Numbered from the stretch's first letter, positions 1-11,488 are shown. The stretch is 64,000 bases of DNA from Sediminimonas qiaohouensis DSM 21189 (GCF_000423645.1 NZ_AUIJ01000011.1:56453-120452); one strand, 5' to 3'. Notes: generated from the letters alone by a model not told the origin. Numbers and translations: made by a program.

Positions 1-705
1 ATGAATGCGCTGAACGAGCAATTGCTTGGCGAGTTGGCGCACGCGTTGACCGAGGCACAAAAGAACGACAAGGCGCGCTGCATCGTTGTCACCGGCTCGG
101 ACAAGGCGTTTGCCGCTGGGGCCGACATCAAGATGATGAGCGAGAAAAGCTTTGTCGATGTCTTTGCCGGAGATCTGTTCACGGACGAATCCGAGCAAAT
201 TATGCGCGTGCGCAAGCCCATCATAGCAGCCGTGTCCGGCTATGCCTTGGGCGGCGGGTGCGAATTGGCGATGATGTGCGATTTCATCATCGCGTCCGAC
301 ACGGCCAAATTCGGCCAGCCCGAGATCAACCTTGGCGTTGTCGCCGGTATCGGAGGCACGCAGCGCCTGACGCGGTTCGTGGGCAAATCCAAGGCGATGG
401 ACATGAACCTGACCGGGCGGTTCATGGACGCCGAAGAGGCCGAGCGCTCTGGCCTCGTCAGCCGAGTCGTGCCCACCAAGAAGCTGATGGAAGAGGCAAT
501 GGGCGCGGCCCAGAAGATTGCCGAGAAGTCCATGATCACGACGATGGTCGTCAAGGAAGCGGTGAACCGCTCCTACGAGACCACCCTGCGCGAGGGGCTT
601 TTGTTCGAGCGGCGCGTGTTCCATTCGCTCTTTGCGACCGAAGATCAAAAAGAGGGCATGAACGCCTTCCTTGAAAAGCGTAGCGCGCAATTCAGGGACC
701 GCTAA
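1..705 (+). CDS. Enoyl-CoA hydratase/crotonase (5' truncated by window)
   Basis: Hydrates trans-2-enoyl-CoA in fatty-acid or short-chain acyl-CoA oxidation in the cytoplasm. The visible 234 residues carry the crotonase fold motifs: an AGADIK oxyanion-hole segment near residue 39, GGGCELAM with a catalytic-type Glu near 88, and GQPEINLG with the second Glu near 108. The family is usually about 258 residues, and the first visible residues (MNALNEQL) match the family's internal DALNALN stretch. The methionine at base 1 is therefore probably internal and the true start lies before the window. The substrate range cannot be told from the sequence. Confidence 0.88.
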   Translation: MNALNEQLLGELAHALTEAQKNDKARCIVVTGSDKAFAAGADIKMMSEKSFVDVFAGDLFTDESEQIMRVRKPIIAAVSGYALGGGCELAMMCDFIIASDTAKFGQPEINLGVVAGIGGTQRLTRFVGKSKAMDMNLTGRFMDAEEAERSGLVSRVVPTKKLMEEAMGAAQKIAEKSMITTMVVKEAVNRSYETTLREGLLFERRVFHSLFATEDQKEGMNAFLEKRSAQFRDR

Positions 706-951
706 TCGGCCGCTGGGTTGTGGCGGGTGCGGCCCGGCGATGCGCGGCGGCCTGCGGCCTTGATTCCGCGCGAGGGGCTATACCGAACGGCCGCCCCCTT
801 TTTGCCCTTTGCAACAGCGGGGAATTCGCGTATGTGCCCCCTCGTACATGCGCGTGATGCCCGCTCTGGCAAGAATCATCCGGTGGTTCCCACCCGGCCG
901 GGCACAGTTGCGTTCGAAATTTTGTAACAGCCCGGAAACAGGGGAACAGAC

Positions 952-1215
952 ATGGCCAATACGCCGCAATCGAAAAAGCGCGCTCGTCAGAGCGCAAACC
1001 GTCTCCAGATCAACAAAGCGCGCCGCTCGCGCATCCGTACGCACCTGCGCAAGGTCGAAGAGGCTATCGCGTCGGGCGACAAGGATGCAGCAGCCACAGC
1101 CCTGCGCAACGCCCAGCCCGAGCTGATGCGCGGTGTGACCAAGGGGATATTCCACAAGAACACGGCATCGCGGAAAATTTCGCGTCTGTCCGCGCGGGTA
1201 AAGTCGCTCGGCTGA
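952..1215 (+). CDS. rpsT: 30S ribosomal protein S20
   Basis: Primary binding protein of the small ribosomal subunit that contacts 16S rRNA. The 87-residue, very basic, helical sequence starts [17 protein letters not shown] and has the family's [11 protein letters not shown] and [19 protein letters not shown] segments (here [15 protein letters not shown]). The length equals the family norm. The start follows a purine-rich AGGGGAACAG ribosome-binding site. It is monocistronic here, with a strong hairpin terminator directly after it and dnaA about 500 bases downstream, an order common in alphaproteobacteria. Confidence 0.97.
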   Translation: MANTPQSKKRARQSANRLQINKARRSRIRTHLRKVEEAIASGDKDAAATALRNAQPELMRGVTKGIFHKNTASRKISRLSARVKSLG

Positions 1216-1249
1216 GGCACGCCTGCCCGCCCTCTATGTCATTGAGTTG

Positions 1250-1278
1250 AAAAGCGCCGCTTCGTGCGGCGCTTTTTG
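1250..1278 (+). terminator. Rho-independent terminator after rpsT
   Basis: AAAAGCGCCGC at 1250-1260 pairs perfectly with GCGGCGCTTTT at 1266-1276 across a TTCGT loop, followed by more T. It lies 34 bases after the rpsT stop. Confidence 0.9.
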
Positions 1279-1726
1279 TTGCGGCGTGACATTGCCGCCG
1301 CGCGCCAGAGATTCTTTTTCGAGATACCCGAGTCAAGGCGTAAGATCAGTTGCCACCGCTAGAAGCGCGTTGCTAAATTCAACCTGCGATTCACGTCGCC
1401 TTGGGGGGACAGGTCAGGTTAAGGTCTGCATTGGACAGGCCCACGTCTGTAGATAGTTCATGAAGCGCTTGGGCGTTAGTGATTTCTGTGTTCTGTTCTC
1501 AGGGTTTTCGCCCTGACCACGTCCATCAAGAAGGCGCGCAGTTCGCGCAACCAGGCCGGGCCGCTGCCGTGAGCAGGTATCGCTCGCTGGGTGCCGACTG
1601 TGTGCAAACGGTCCGGTAGGGGCGGCTTGGCTATCGCCATTTGGTGATTGGGTCAGAGCTGTTTTTGCCGATAGGGTACCAGTGCTGCGGGGCGTGTGTG
1701 ACATCCGCTAGTGGGGAAGAATTGAT
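1279..1726 (+). other. Gene-free leader region upstream of dnaA
   Basis: About 450 bases without a convincing gene. I found no clear TTATCCACA-type DnaA box cluster or AT-rich unwinding segment, so the sequence alone does not support calling this the replication origin. It contains an 18-base perfect inverted repeat (TCAGGG, six-base loop, CCCTGA at 1499-1516) without a T tract. The dnaA promoter presumably lies here, but no strong -35/-10 pair could be picked. Confidence 0.5.
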
Positions 1727-1741
1727 GTGGAACAGGGACGC

Positions 1742-3127
1742 ATGACAAAAGAACAATGGGGCCAGCTGCAACAAAGCCTGCTAACGACTGTCGGGAAAAA
1801 CAATTACACGAACTGGATCGAACCTCTTGAGTTTGCCAATGTCTCCGAAGGTGTCGCCACCTTTTTTGTGCCGACGAGCTTTCTCGGGAATTACGTATCG
1901 CAGAATTTTGGCGATCTGATCCTGCACAAGTTGAAACAATTTGGTGCGGATGTGCGCCGTATCCATTTTCAGGTGTCGAACAATGGCGCCGCGCGGGCCC
2001 ATACCGATGCGCCGCGAACGGCGGCACTTGCGGCAAGCGATCCGCACACATCCTCCCCTCCGCGCACCGCTCGCCGCGACGGCGCGTTGCCCGGTGCACC
2101 ATTAGATGATCGGTTCACTTTTGAAACCTTTGTCGTGGGCAAGCCCAACGAATTGGCGCACGCCGCCGCGCGCCGCGTGGGCGAAGGCGGGCCGGTAACC
2201 TTCAACCCGCTGTTCCTCTATGGTGGCGTCGGTCTGGGCAAGACGCACCTGATGCACGCAATCGCGTGGGAGCTGCAGTCATCTAGACCCGAGCTTAATG
2301 TCGTGTACCTGTCGGCGGAACAGTTCATGTATCGCTTCGTGCAGGCGTTGCGCGATAGCAAGATGATGGATTTCAAGGAACTTTTCCGCGCCGTGGATGT
2401 CCTGATGGTGGATGACGTGCAATTCATCGCGGGCAAGGGCTCAACGCAGGAAGAATTCTTTCACACGTTCAACGCGCTGGTCGATGGCAACAAGCAGATC
2501 ATCATATCGGCCGACCGTGCCCCCGGCGAGATCAAGGATCTGGAGGACCGGATCAAGAGCCGCCTGCAATGCGGCCTGGTGGTCGATCTGCACCCCACGG
2601 ACTATGAATTGCGCCTTGGGATTCTCCAAACCAAGGTGGAAAACCACCGCCAGCAGTATCCGGGCCTTGAGATCAATGATGGCGTTCTTGAATTTTTGGC
2701 ACACCGTATCAGCACCAATGTGCGTGTTCTCGAAGGTGCCCTGACGCGCTTGTTCGCCTTTGCCTCGCTGGTTGGGCGCGAAATCACGATGGAGCTGACG
2801 CAGGATTGCCTTGCCGACGTGCTACGCGCGTCCGAGCGCAAGATCACCATCGAAGAGATTCAGCGCCGCGTGAGCGAGCATTACAACATCCGCCTGTCCG
2901 ACATGATCGGCCCCAAGCGCGTGCGAACCTACGCGCGCCCGCGCCAGGTGGCGATGTACCTGTGCAAGCAACTGACCAGTCGCTCGCTTCCGGAAATTGG
3001 CCGCCGGTTTGGGGGGCGCGATCATACAACGGTCATGCATGGCGTGCGCCGGATCGAAGAGCTCAAGACGCAGGATGGTCAGATAGCCGAGGATCTGGAA
3101 ATGCTGCGCCGGACCCTGGAAGCCTAG
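1742..3127 (+). CDS. dnaA: Chromosomal replication initiator DnaA
   Basis: AAA+ ATPase that binds DnaA boxes and opens the origin. Order of parts: helical domain I (EQWGQLQQSL), a variable Ala/Pro/Thr-rich linker, Walker A GGVGLGKTH, Walker B VLMVDDVQF, and the C-terminal helix-turn-helix with the signature GGRDHTTVMHG. The protein is 461 residues from ATG 1742. A GTG at 1727, five codons upstream and in frame, is also possible because GGAAGA lies before it. I chose the ATG because family members usually begin MT-E-WGQ and AGGGA precedes it. It is followed after 150 bases by dnaN. Confidence 0.96.
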   Translation: MTKEQWGQLQQSLLTTVGKNNYTNWIEPLEFANVSEGVATFFVPTSFLGNYVSQNFGDLILHKLKQFGADVRRIHFQVSNNGAARAHTDAPRTAALAASDPHTSSPPRTARRDGALPGAPLDDRFTFETFVVGKPNELAHAAARRVGEGGPVTFNPLFLYGGVGLGKTHLMHAIAWELQSSRPELNVVYLSAEQFMYRFVQALRDSKMMDFKELFRAVDVLMVDDVQFIAGKGSTQEEFFHTFNALVDGNKQIIISADRAPGEIKDLEDRIKSRLQCGLVVDLHPTDYELRLGILQTKVENHRQQYPGLEINDGVLEFLAHRISTNVRVLEGALTRLFAFASLVGREITMELTQDCLADVLRASERKITIEEIQRRVSEHYNIRLSDMIGPKRVRTYARPRQVAMYLCKQLTSRSLPEIGRRFGGRDHTTVMHGVRRIEELKTQDGQIAEDLEMLRRTLEA

Positions 3128-3277
3128 TAAAGCGGCAACAAGCACCGCGCCGGACGCCTTTGGGCGGATGCGGCCTTGACGGGCCCGTGTTTCCATTGGA
3201 CAAAACAGCAAAAATGTCTTGAGCCGGACGGGGAAAAGGATACCTTGCCCCTCCCGGCAGAAAAGGGAGCGAGGGTC

Positions 3278-4396
3278 ATGAAACTGAGCATTGAACGCAG
3301 CGCGCTGCTCAAGGCCGTCAGCCAGGCACAGTCCGTGGTTGAGCGGCGCAATACGATACCGATCCTTGCCAACCTTTTGATCGAGGCCGAGGGGGAGCAC
3401 GTGCATTTCCGCGCCACCGACCTTGATATCGAGGTTGTGGACAGGGCGATGGCACAGGTCGAACGCGCGGGGGCGACGACAGTTTCGGCGATGACCCTGC
3501 ATGAGATTGTGCGCAAGCTCCCCGACGGCGCGCTTGTCACCCTGACCGAAGATTCCGCCGCGGGCCGCCTGACGGTGGAGGCGGGGCGCTCGCATTTCAA
3601 CCTGGCGACGCTGCCGCGCGAAGACTTTCCGGTGATGGCCAGCTCCGAATACGCCAGCAACTTCAGCGCCCCGGCCCCTGTGTTGCGGCGGCTTTTCGAC
3701 AAGTCGAAATTTGCCATTTCCACGGAAGAGACCCGGTATTACCTGAACGGCGTCTACATGCATGTTGCCGAAAGCGATGGCGGCAAGGTGCTTCGCTGTG
3801 TGGCGACCGATGGTCACCGTCTGGCACGGATCGATGCCGACCTGCCCGAGGGCGCCGCCGATATGCCGGGAGTGATCGTGCCGCGCAAAACGGTGGGTGA
3901 GCTGCGCAAGCTTCTGGAAGACGATGACATGCAGATCGCGGTGTCGGTTTCTGAAACCAAGGTGCGGTTTGCGACGCCCGACATTACACTGACATCCAAG
4001 GTGATCGACGGCACGTTCCCCGACTACACGCGCGTCATTCCGCAGGGCAACACCCGCAAGATGGAAGTGGATGCCCGCGACTTTGCGCACGCGGTGGACC
4101 GCGTCGCCACCGTCAGTTCAGAACGGTCCCGCGCCGTCAAGATGGCGCTTGACGAGGACCGGCTGGTGCTGTCGGTGAACGCGCCCGATAGCGGTGCCGC
4201 CGAAGAGGAATTGGCGGTGGCTTACGGTGATGAGCGCCTCGAGATCGGGTTCAACGCGAAATACCTTTTGGAAATCGCAAGCCAGGTGGACCGGGAGAAC
4301 GCCGTTTTCCTGTTCAATTCCCCTGGCGATCCGACCTTGATGCGCGAGGGGAATGACACCAGCGCGGTGTATGTCGTCATGCCGATGCGGGTGTGA
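3278..4396 (+). CDS. dnaN: DNA polymerase III subunit beta (sliding clamp)
   Basis: Ring-shaped processivity clamp that tethers the replicative polymerase to DNA. It is 372 residues, the standard length, with three repeated clamp domains. Recognisable segments are MKLSIERSALLKAV at the N-terminus, NTIPILANLL, CVATDGHRLA in the middle, and the C-terminal VYVVMPMRV hydrophobic end. ATG 3278 was chosen over upstream in-frame codons because AAAAGGGAGCGAGGG precedes it and the family begins exactly here. It lies between dnaA and recF on the same strand. Confidence 0.97.
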   Translation: MKLSIERSALLKAVSQAQSVVERRNTIPILANLLIEAEGEHVHFRATDLDIEVVDRAMAQVERAGATTVSAMTLHEIVRKLPDGALVTLTEDSAAGRLTVEAGRSHFNLATLPREDFPVMASSEYASNFSAPAPVLRRLFDKSKFAISTEETRYYLNGVYMHVAESDGGKVLRCVATDGHRLARIDADLPEGAADMPGVIVPRKTVGELRKLLEDDDMQIAVSVSETKVRFATPDITLTSKVIDGTFPDYTRVIPQGNTRKMEVDARDFAHAVDRVATVSSERSRAVKMALDEDRLVLSVNAPDSGAAEEELAVAYGDERLEIGFNAKYLLEIASQVDRENAVFLFNSPGDPTLMREGNDTSAVYVVMPMRV

Positions 4397-4397
4397 T

Positions 4398-4443
4398 CCC
4401 CCGTCGGACGCCTCCGGCGGGAGTATTTCTGGCAAGATGAAGG
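4398..4443 (+). repeat. REP-like hairpin element between dnaN and recF
   Basis: A nine-pair stem (CCCGTCGGA 4400-4408 with TCCGGCGGG 4413-4421, one G-T pair, loop CGCC) is followed by AGTATTTCTGGCAAGATGAAG. From memory, elements of the form CCTCCGGCGGGAGTATTT are scattered between genes in many Rhodobacteraceae genomes. Only one copy was seen in this window. Confidence 0.45.
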
Positions 4444-4451
4444 GGCGGTGA

Positions 4452-5558
4452 ATGCCCGGTTTATATCTGGCGCAACTCACCCTCTCGCACTACCGTTCAC
4501 ATTGGTCGGGACGGATGGATCTCGACGGGCGGCCGGTGGCGCTGTCGGGTCCGAACGGCGCGGGCAAGACGAATATCCTTGAGGCGGTATCGCTGTTTTC
4601 GCCGGGGCGCGGTTTGCGCCGCAGTAGCGCCGAGGCAATGGCGCGGCGCCCCGAGGCGTTGGGCTGGAAGATCGCGGGGACGCTTTGCAGCTTGAGCCAG
4701 GTTCACGAGGTCGAGATTTGGTCGGACGCGGCGGCCGCACGGCAGCTCAGGATTGATGGCAAGCCTGCCAGCCAGGTTGCCCTGGGCCGAATCGCGCGGG
4801 TTTTGTGGCTGGTGCCCTCGATGGATCGCCTGTGGATCGAGGCAGCAGACGGGCGGCGCCGGTTCCTGGATCGTATCACCATGAGTTTTGACCCGGCGCA
4901 TGCCGAGGTGACCTTGACCTATGAGAAGGCAATGCGTGAGCGCAATCGGCTGCTCAAGGACCAGGTGCGCGATGCGCATTGGTATGCCGCGCTTGAGCAG
5001 CAGATGGCGGCGAGCGGTGCGGTGATCCATGCCAACCGTCTATCCGCGATCGGAAAGCTGCACGACGCGCAGGCCGAGGCGCAGACCGCCTTTCCGGTGG
5101 CGGAACTGGACCTGACGCAGACGGAAGGGTCAATGCCTTCGGACGAGGCGGACCTGCTGGATGCACTGCGCGAAAGCCGCTTTCGTGACTTGGCCGCCGG
5201 GCGCACGCTTGTGGGGCCGCACCGGGCCGACCTGTATGCCGTGTTCTCGGCCAAGGGCGTGCCGGCGCGCGATTGTTCGACCGGCGAGCAGAAGGCGTTG
5301 TTGATCTCCCTGATCCTGGCCAACGCGCGCGCCCTGGCGCAGGAGCTGGGCGCGCCGCCGATCCTGCTTCTGGACGAGGTGGCGGCGCATCTGGATGCGA
5401 GTCGCCGCGCCGCGCTCTATGACGAGATTTGCGTGTTGGGCGCGCAGGCATGGATGACCGGAACAGAGGCCGAATTGTTTGCGGATCTGGGCGCGCGCGC
5501 GCAGCATTTTGTCATCACCGAGGAAAACGGCAGGTCCTCTATCGAGGGGACCGCGTGA
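4452..5558 (+). CDS. recF: DNA replication/repair ATPase RecF
   Basis: SMC-like ABC ATPase that helps load RecA at single-stranded gaps with RecO and RecR. The 368-residue protein has Walker A GPNGAGKT at residues 33-40, the ABC signature region STGEQKALL and Walker B LLLDEVAAHLD near the C-terminus. The start at 4452 follows AAGGGGCGGTGA. The stop overlaps the next gene's start by one base (TGATG), so the two are likely cotranslated. Confidence 0.95.
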   Translation: MPGLYLAQLTLSHYRSHWSGRMDLDGRPVALSGPNGAGKTNILEAVSLFSPGRGLRRSSAEAMARRPEALGWKIAGTLCSLSQVHEVEIWSDAAAARQLRIDGKPASQVALGRIARVLWLVPSMDRLWIEAADGRRRFLDRITMSFDPAHAEVTLTYEKAMRERNRLLKDQVRDAHWYAALEQQMAASGAVIHANRLSAIGKLHDAQAEAQTAFPVAELDLTQTEGSMPSDEADLLDALRESRFRDLAAGRTLVGPHRADLYAVFSAKGVPARDCSTGEQKALLISLILANARALAQELGAPPILLLDEVAAHLDASRRAALYDEICVLGAQAWMTGTEAELFADLGARAQHFVITEENGRSSIEGTA

Positions 5559-6178
5559 TGACCTTGGCCTGGGCGGATCTGGCGTTGTATGCGGGTGCGG
5601 TTCTGGTGCTGTTCCTCACGCCGGGACCGGTATGGATGGCCTTGGCCGCGCGTGCCTTGTCGGGCGGGTTTAGCGCCGCTTGGCCGCTGGCCCTGGGGGT
5701 GGTCGTGGGTGATGCTGTCTGGCCGTTCCTGGCGATCCTCGGGGTTAGCTGGATCGTCAGCAGCATTGCGGGCCTGATGACGGGCCTGCGTTTCGTGGCG
5801 GCCGCGATGTTCATCACGATGGGGGTGCTGGCGCTGCTGCGTGCGAACAAGCCGCTGGCGGCCGATAGCCGCTTGACCCGTCCGGGCCAATGGGCGGGGT
5901 TCATGGCGGGGCTTGCCGTGATCCTGGGTAATCCCAAGGCCATTTTGTTCTACATGGGGCTGTTGCCCGGGTTTTTCGATCTGGCGCGCGTCACCGCTGC
6001 GGACGTCGCCGCGATCGTTGCGATATCGATGGTGGTGCCGCTTGCGGGCAACCTCGTGATGGCGCTTTCTATCGGGCGGATGCGGGCGCTTTTGTCGTCT
6101 CCGCGCGCGCTCAGGCGCAGCAATATCGCCGCTGGCGTGGCGTTGATCGCCGTGGGCGCGATAATCCCTTTTACATAA
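5558..6178 (+). CDS. LysE/RhtB-family amino-acid exporter
   Basis: Inner-membrane exporter of the LysE type, which typically expels amino acids or small metabolites; the substrate is unknown. It is 206 residues with about six hydrophobic segments and the family hallmark LTPGPVWMALAARALSGG near the N-terminus. I chose ATG 5558 because it overlaps the recF stop and begins just before the first membrane segment. A longer in-frame reading that starts inside recF is unlikely. Its place inside the recF-gyrB interval is not functionally explained. Confidence 0.85.
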   Translation: MTLAWADLALYAGAVLVLFLTPGPVWMALAARALSGGFSAAWPLALGVVVGDAVWPFLAILGVSWIVSSIAGLMTGLRFVAAAMFITMGVLALLRANKPLAADSRLTRPGQWAGFMAGLAVILGNPKAILFYMGLLPGFFDLARVTAADVAAIVAISMVVPLAGNLVMALSIGRMRALLSSPRALRRSNIAAGVALIAVGAIIPFT

Positions 6179-6191
6179 GGCGAAAATCGCC
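6179..6191 (+). other. Short hairpin downstream of the LysE gene
   Basis: GGCGA (6179-6183), loop AAA, TCGCC (6187-6191) directly after the stop codon. There is no T tract, so termination is uncertain. Confidence 0.35.
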
Positions 6192-6201
6192 AGTCAATCG
6201 C

Positions 6202-6230
6202 GTGACATTCCCCGCGCGATTCCCTATAAA
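6202..6230 (+). promoter_or_regulatory. Sigma-70 type promoter for gyrB
   Basis: GTGACA at 6202-6207 (5 of 6 to TTGACA), a 17-base spacer, then TATAAA at 6225-6230 (5 of 6 to TATAAT). It lies 28 bases before the gyrB start, so the leader would be about 20 bases. This is the best vegetative promoter match in the window. Confidence 0.7.
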
Positions 6231-6242
6231 CCATGGAAATAA

Positions 6243-8675
<2,433 letters not shown>

Positions 8676-8693
8676 TCGGGCAAAGGACGGGAT

Positions 8694-9305
8694 ATGACAA
8701 ACCACCTCTACCGCAACGATTTGCCCGATGACCTGGACCTGGGGCCGGTTGTCGCCATCGACTGCGAAACCATGGGCCTCAACCCGCACCGTGACCGGCT
8801 TTGTGTTGTGCAGCTTTCGGGTGGGGATGGCGACGCGCATCTGGTGCAGGTCACACAAGGCCAGAAAGAGGCGCCGAACCTGTGCCGTCTTTTGGAAAAC
8901 CCCGAAGTGCTGAAGCTGTTCCATTTCGGGCGCTTCGACATCGCGGTGATGTATCACGCATTCGGTGCGCTGGCTGCGCCGGTATATTGCACCAAGATAG
9001 CCAGCAAACTGGTGCGCACCTACACCGATCGGCACGGGTTGAAGAACCTGTTGCAGGAGTTGCTGAACGTGGACATCTCGAAACAGCAGCAAAGCAGCGA
9101 TTGGGGCGCGGCAGAGCTGACCACTGCGCAGCAGGATTATGCCGCAAGCGATGTATTGTATCTGCACGACCTGCGCACCAAGTTGGATGACATGCTGGCC
9201 CGCGAGGGACGTACCGAGATGGCACAGGCATGTTTTGATTTCTTGCCGATGCGCGCGCGCCTTGACCTCGCCGGGTGGCCGGAAATGGACGTGTTCGCGC
9301 ATTGA
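8694..9305 (+). CDS. rnd: Ribonuclease D-like 3'-5' exonuclease
   Basis: DEDD-family exonuclease domain that would trim RNA 3' ends. It is 203 residues with the first acidic motif AIDCETMGLNPHRDRL (DxE), LFHFGRFDIAVM in the middle, and DYAASDVLYLHDL carrying the last Asp and Tyr (DEDDy type). It lacks the C-terminal HRDC domains of the E. coli enzyme, as is usual for the short alphaproteobacterial form. It begins 18 bases after gyrB and lies about 100 bases before lptC. Confidence 0.88.
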   Translation: MTNHLYRNDLPDDLDLGPVVAIDCETMGLNPHRDRLCVVQLSGGDGDAHLVQVTQGQKEAPNLCRLLENPEVLKLFHFGRFDIAVMYHAFGALAAPVYCTKIASKLVRTYTDRHGLKNLLQELLNVDISKQQQSSDWGAAELTTAQQDYAASDVLYLHDLRTKLDDMLAREGRTEMAQACFDFLPMRARLDLAGWPEMDVFAH

Positions 9306-9407
9306 CCGGGCGGCGAGGCACGGGGCCCGGCGCAAGATGCGCCGGTTTGATACGCGCAAGCGGGCCGAACGCCGCCAGTCCTGCGCAGGGAAGAGGGTAA
9401 GGTGGTT

Positions 9408-10013
9408 ATGGCGTGGCGCGACACTCTTTATTCCCGTGTCGTCACCTGGCTCAAGATCATGCTGCCGTTGATGGCGCTCGGTCTGCTGGCAACGCTCTTT
9501 CTGTTCTCCAACCGCATTGATCCGACCACCGTCGAGCCCGCAACCGACTTGGACTTGCGCCAGCGGGCCAGTGATCAGCAGATCACCGCGCCGGTGTTCG
9601 CGGGGTCGTCGGATACGGGCGACCTGATCTCGCTCAATGCCGATGCCGCCCGCCCCGACCCGGATAACCCCGGGCGCATCGTTGTCGACGCGCCGCGCGC
9701 CCGGATCGAGATGAGAAGCGGATCGCTGATCAACACGCGTGCGAATTCGGGCGTATTCACCCTGTCTGAAAGCCGGGTCGTCCTTTCCGGTTCGGCTTAT
9801 CTGAACAGCTCGGCAGGATACGAGGTTTGGACAGACAGCCTTGACATGGCGCTGCGTGCCATTCGTATCGAAAGCAAAACCGCGGTCCGCGCCAAGGGGC
9901 CACCGGGACGGCTCACCGCGGGCGAGATGCTCGTTACAGCCCGCCCGGACGGGACCGGCACGCAATTGCTTTTCACACAAGGCGTCAAGCTGATATACGA
10001 TCCAAGTACATAG
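9408..10013 (+). CDS. lptC: LPS export protein LptC
   Basis: Bitopic inner-membrane component of the Lpt bridge that passes lipopolysaccharide from LptB2FG to LptA. It has one N-terminal membrane segment (about residues 14-36, ending LFLFSNRID) and a periplasmic beta-jellyroll, about 201 residues in all. ATG 9408 is preferred; GTG 9402 two codons earlier is also in frame and near GAGGG. It sits 11 bases before lptA, and together with lptB forms the usual transport operon. Confidence 0.85.
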   Translation: MAWRDTLYSRVVTWLKIMLPLMALGLLATLFLFSNRIDPTTVEPATDLDLRQRASDQQITAPVFAGSSDTGDLISLNADAARPDPDNPGRIVVDAPRARIEMRSGSLINTRANSGVFTLSESRVVLSGSAYLNSSAGYEVWTDSLDMALRAIRIESKTAVRAKGPPGRLTAGEMLVTARPDGTGTQLLFTQGVKLIYDPST

Positions 10014-10024
10014 GAAATTCACCC

Positions 10025-10507
10025 ATGTTTCTCGCGCGTATCTGTCTGGTTCTTCTGCTCTTTGCTCCGCTTTCTGTCGCGGCGCAGGGGAACAGCTTTG
10101 CGTTTGGCGAGTCCGGCCAGAATACCGATGACCCGGTCGAAGTGACGGCCGACACCCTTTCGGTCGATCAGGAAAACGGGCAGGCCGTCTTTACCGGGAA
10201 CGTGCGTGCAATACAGGGCACTATGAAGCTATCCGCGGAACGCGTCCTCGTGGTTTATTCCGATGACCAAAGCCGCATCGCCCGCCTTGAAGCAAGCGGC
10301 GGCGTGATGATCATCAGCGGCGCCGACGCGGCCGAGGCGCAAACCGCGGATTATGATATCGACGCAGGAACGGTTGTCATGCGTGGCGATGTGGTCTTGG
10401 TGCAGGGCGAAAACGTCATGAACGCCCAGAACATGACAGTTGATTTGAATACCGGCGCCGCGCGAATGGATGGACGCGTGCGCACCATCATGAACCCGGA
10501 GAAATAA
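10025..10507 (+). CDS. lptA: Periplasmic LPS transport protein LptA
   Basis: Periplasmic bridge protein that oligomerises to carry lipopolysaccharide to the outer membrane. A Sec signal peptide (MFLARICLVLLLFAPLSVAAQG) precedes an OstA-type domain with DPVEVTADTLSVDQENGQAVFTG-like repeats, which is typical. It is 160 residues, as expected. It is followed after four bases by lptB. Confidence 0.92.
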   Translation: MFLARICLVLLLFAPLSVAAQGNSFAFGESGQNTDDPVEVTADTLSVDQENGQAVFTGNVRAIQGTMKLSAERVLVVYSDDQSRIARLEASGGVMIISGADAAEAQTADYDIDAGTVVMRGDVVLVQGENVMNAQNMTVDLNTGAARMDGRVRTIMNPEK

Positions 10508-10511
10508 CTAC

Positions 10512-11273
10512 ATGGCCGCTGTGCATGACCTGACCGTCACGCAAGGCCAGTCGGGCCTTGAGATCAGCAACCTGCGAAAAAGCTATCGCAAGCGCGTGGT
10601 CATCCGTGATGTCAGCCTATCGCTCAACCGGGGCGAGGTGGTTGGCCTTCTGGGCCCGAACGGCTGCGGCAAGTCCACAACATTTTACATGATTGCCGGC
10701 CTCATCTACCCCGAGGCGGGCCAGGTGCGCATTGATGGGCGCGATGTCGGCAATCTGCCCATGTATCGCCGCGCCAAGTTGGGCATCGGCTATTTGCCAC
10801 AGGAAATGTCGATATTCCGGGGGCTTAGCGTCGAAGACAACATCGCCGCGGTTCTCGATATCTCCTGCCCGGACAGGCACAAGCGGCGCGAGCGCCTCGA
10901 AGAACTGCTATCGGAGTTCTCAATCGAACACCTCCGCCGCGCGCCCGCCCTTGCCCTTTCCGGTGGCGAACGGCGCCGGGTGGAAATCGCGCGCTGCCTG
11001 GCGTCCGAACCGAAATATCTGCTGCTGGACGAGCCGTTTGCGGGCGTCGATCCAATCAGCGTTGGCGATATCCGCCATCTGGTGGCCGACCTTCGGAACC
11101 GGGGAATCGGTGTATTGATTACCGACCACAACGTGCGAGAGACGCTCGAAATCGTCGATCGTACATATATCCTGCATGACGGACGAGTTCTCATGGCGGG
11201 AACGCCGAACGAGGTGGTGCAAAACGAGAACGTTCGCCGTGTCTACCTGGGCGACACTTTCCGAATCTCCTGA
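10512..11273 (+). CDS. lptB: LPS export ABC transporter ATPase LptB
   Basis: Cytoplasmic ATPase that powers extraction of lipopolysaccharide from the inner membrane with LptF and LptG, which are not in this window. It is 253 residues with Walker A GPNGCGKST at residues 48-56, a Q-loop at YLPQE, signature LSGGERRR, Walker B YLLLDEPFAG and the switch His in ITDHNVRETL. It is the last of three tightly spaced lpt genes. Confidence 0.96.
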   Translation: MAAVHDLTVTQGQSGLEISNLRKSYRKRVVIRDVSLSLNRGEVVGLLGPNGCGKSTTFYMIAGLIYPEAGQVRIDGRDVGNLPMYRRAKLGIGYLPQEMSIFRGLSVEDNIAAVLDISCPDRHKRRERLEELLSEFSIEHLRRAPALALSGGERRRVEIARCLASEPKYLLLDEPFAGVDPISVGDIRHLVADLRNRGIGVLITDHNVRETLEIVDRTYILHDGRVLMAGTPNEVVQNENVRRVYLGDTFRIS

Positions 11274-11322
11274 TTGACAGCGTAGTTGCGCTAATTTGAG
11301 CGTGTATATCGGTCGGATTCGA

Positions 11323-11352
11323 TTGACAGCTCCCCCCAATCTCGCCTCAAAT
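11323..11352 (+). promoter_or_regulatory. Candidate promoter for hpf-ptsN
   Basis: A perfect TTGACA at 11323-11328, an 18-base spacer, then TCAAAT at 11347-11352 (4 of 6). The implied leader of about 160 bases would contain the GC-rich stem-loop at 11467-11488. Confidence 0.4.
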
Positions 11353-11466
11353 GGGGGCATGACATTCAAGGACAATGCACCGCCTCTGCTCTTGGTCTTG
11401 TGGACAAGGCCAGGCGGTTCGCAACGTCCCAAGGTGTCCAATCCCAGCACTCGAGCCTGAGCATAG

Positions 11467-11488
11467 GCGCGGCGCGCCAGCGCCGCGC
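11467..11488 (+). other. GC-rich stem-loop in the hpf leader
   Basis: GCGCGGCG (11467-11474) pairs with CGCCGCGC (11481-11488) across CGCCAG. It ends about 20 bases before the ribosome-binding site AAAAGGAGAAAAG of hpf. It has no T tract, so it looks more like an RNA-stability or translation element than a terminator. Confidence 0.45.

Noticed and set aside
1279..1726. Replication origin next to dnaA
   Set aside because: No cluster of DnaA boxes or AT-rich unwinding segment was found; position alone is not enough.
2822..4090. A 422-codon minus-strand frame across dnaA and dnaN
   Set aside because: Spans two clear plus-strand genes and resembles nothing.
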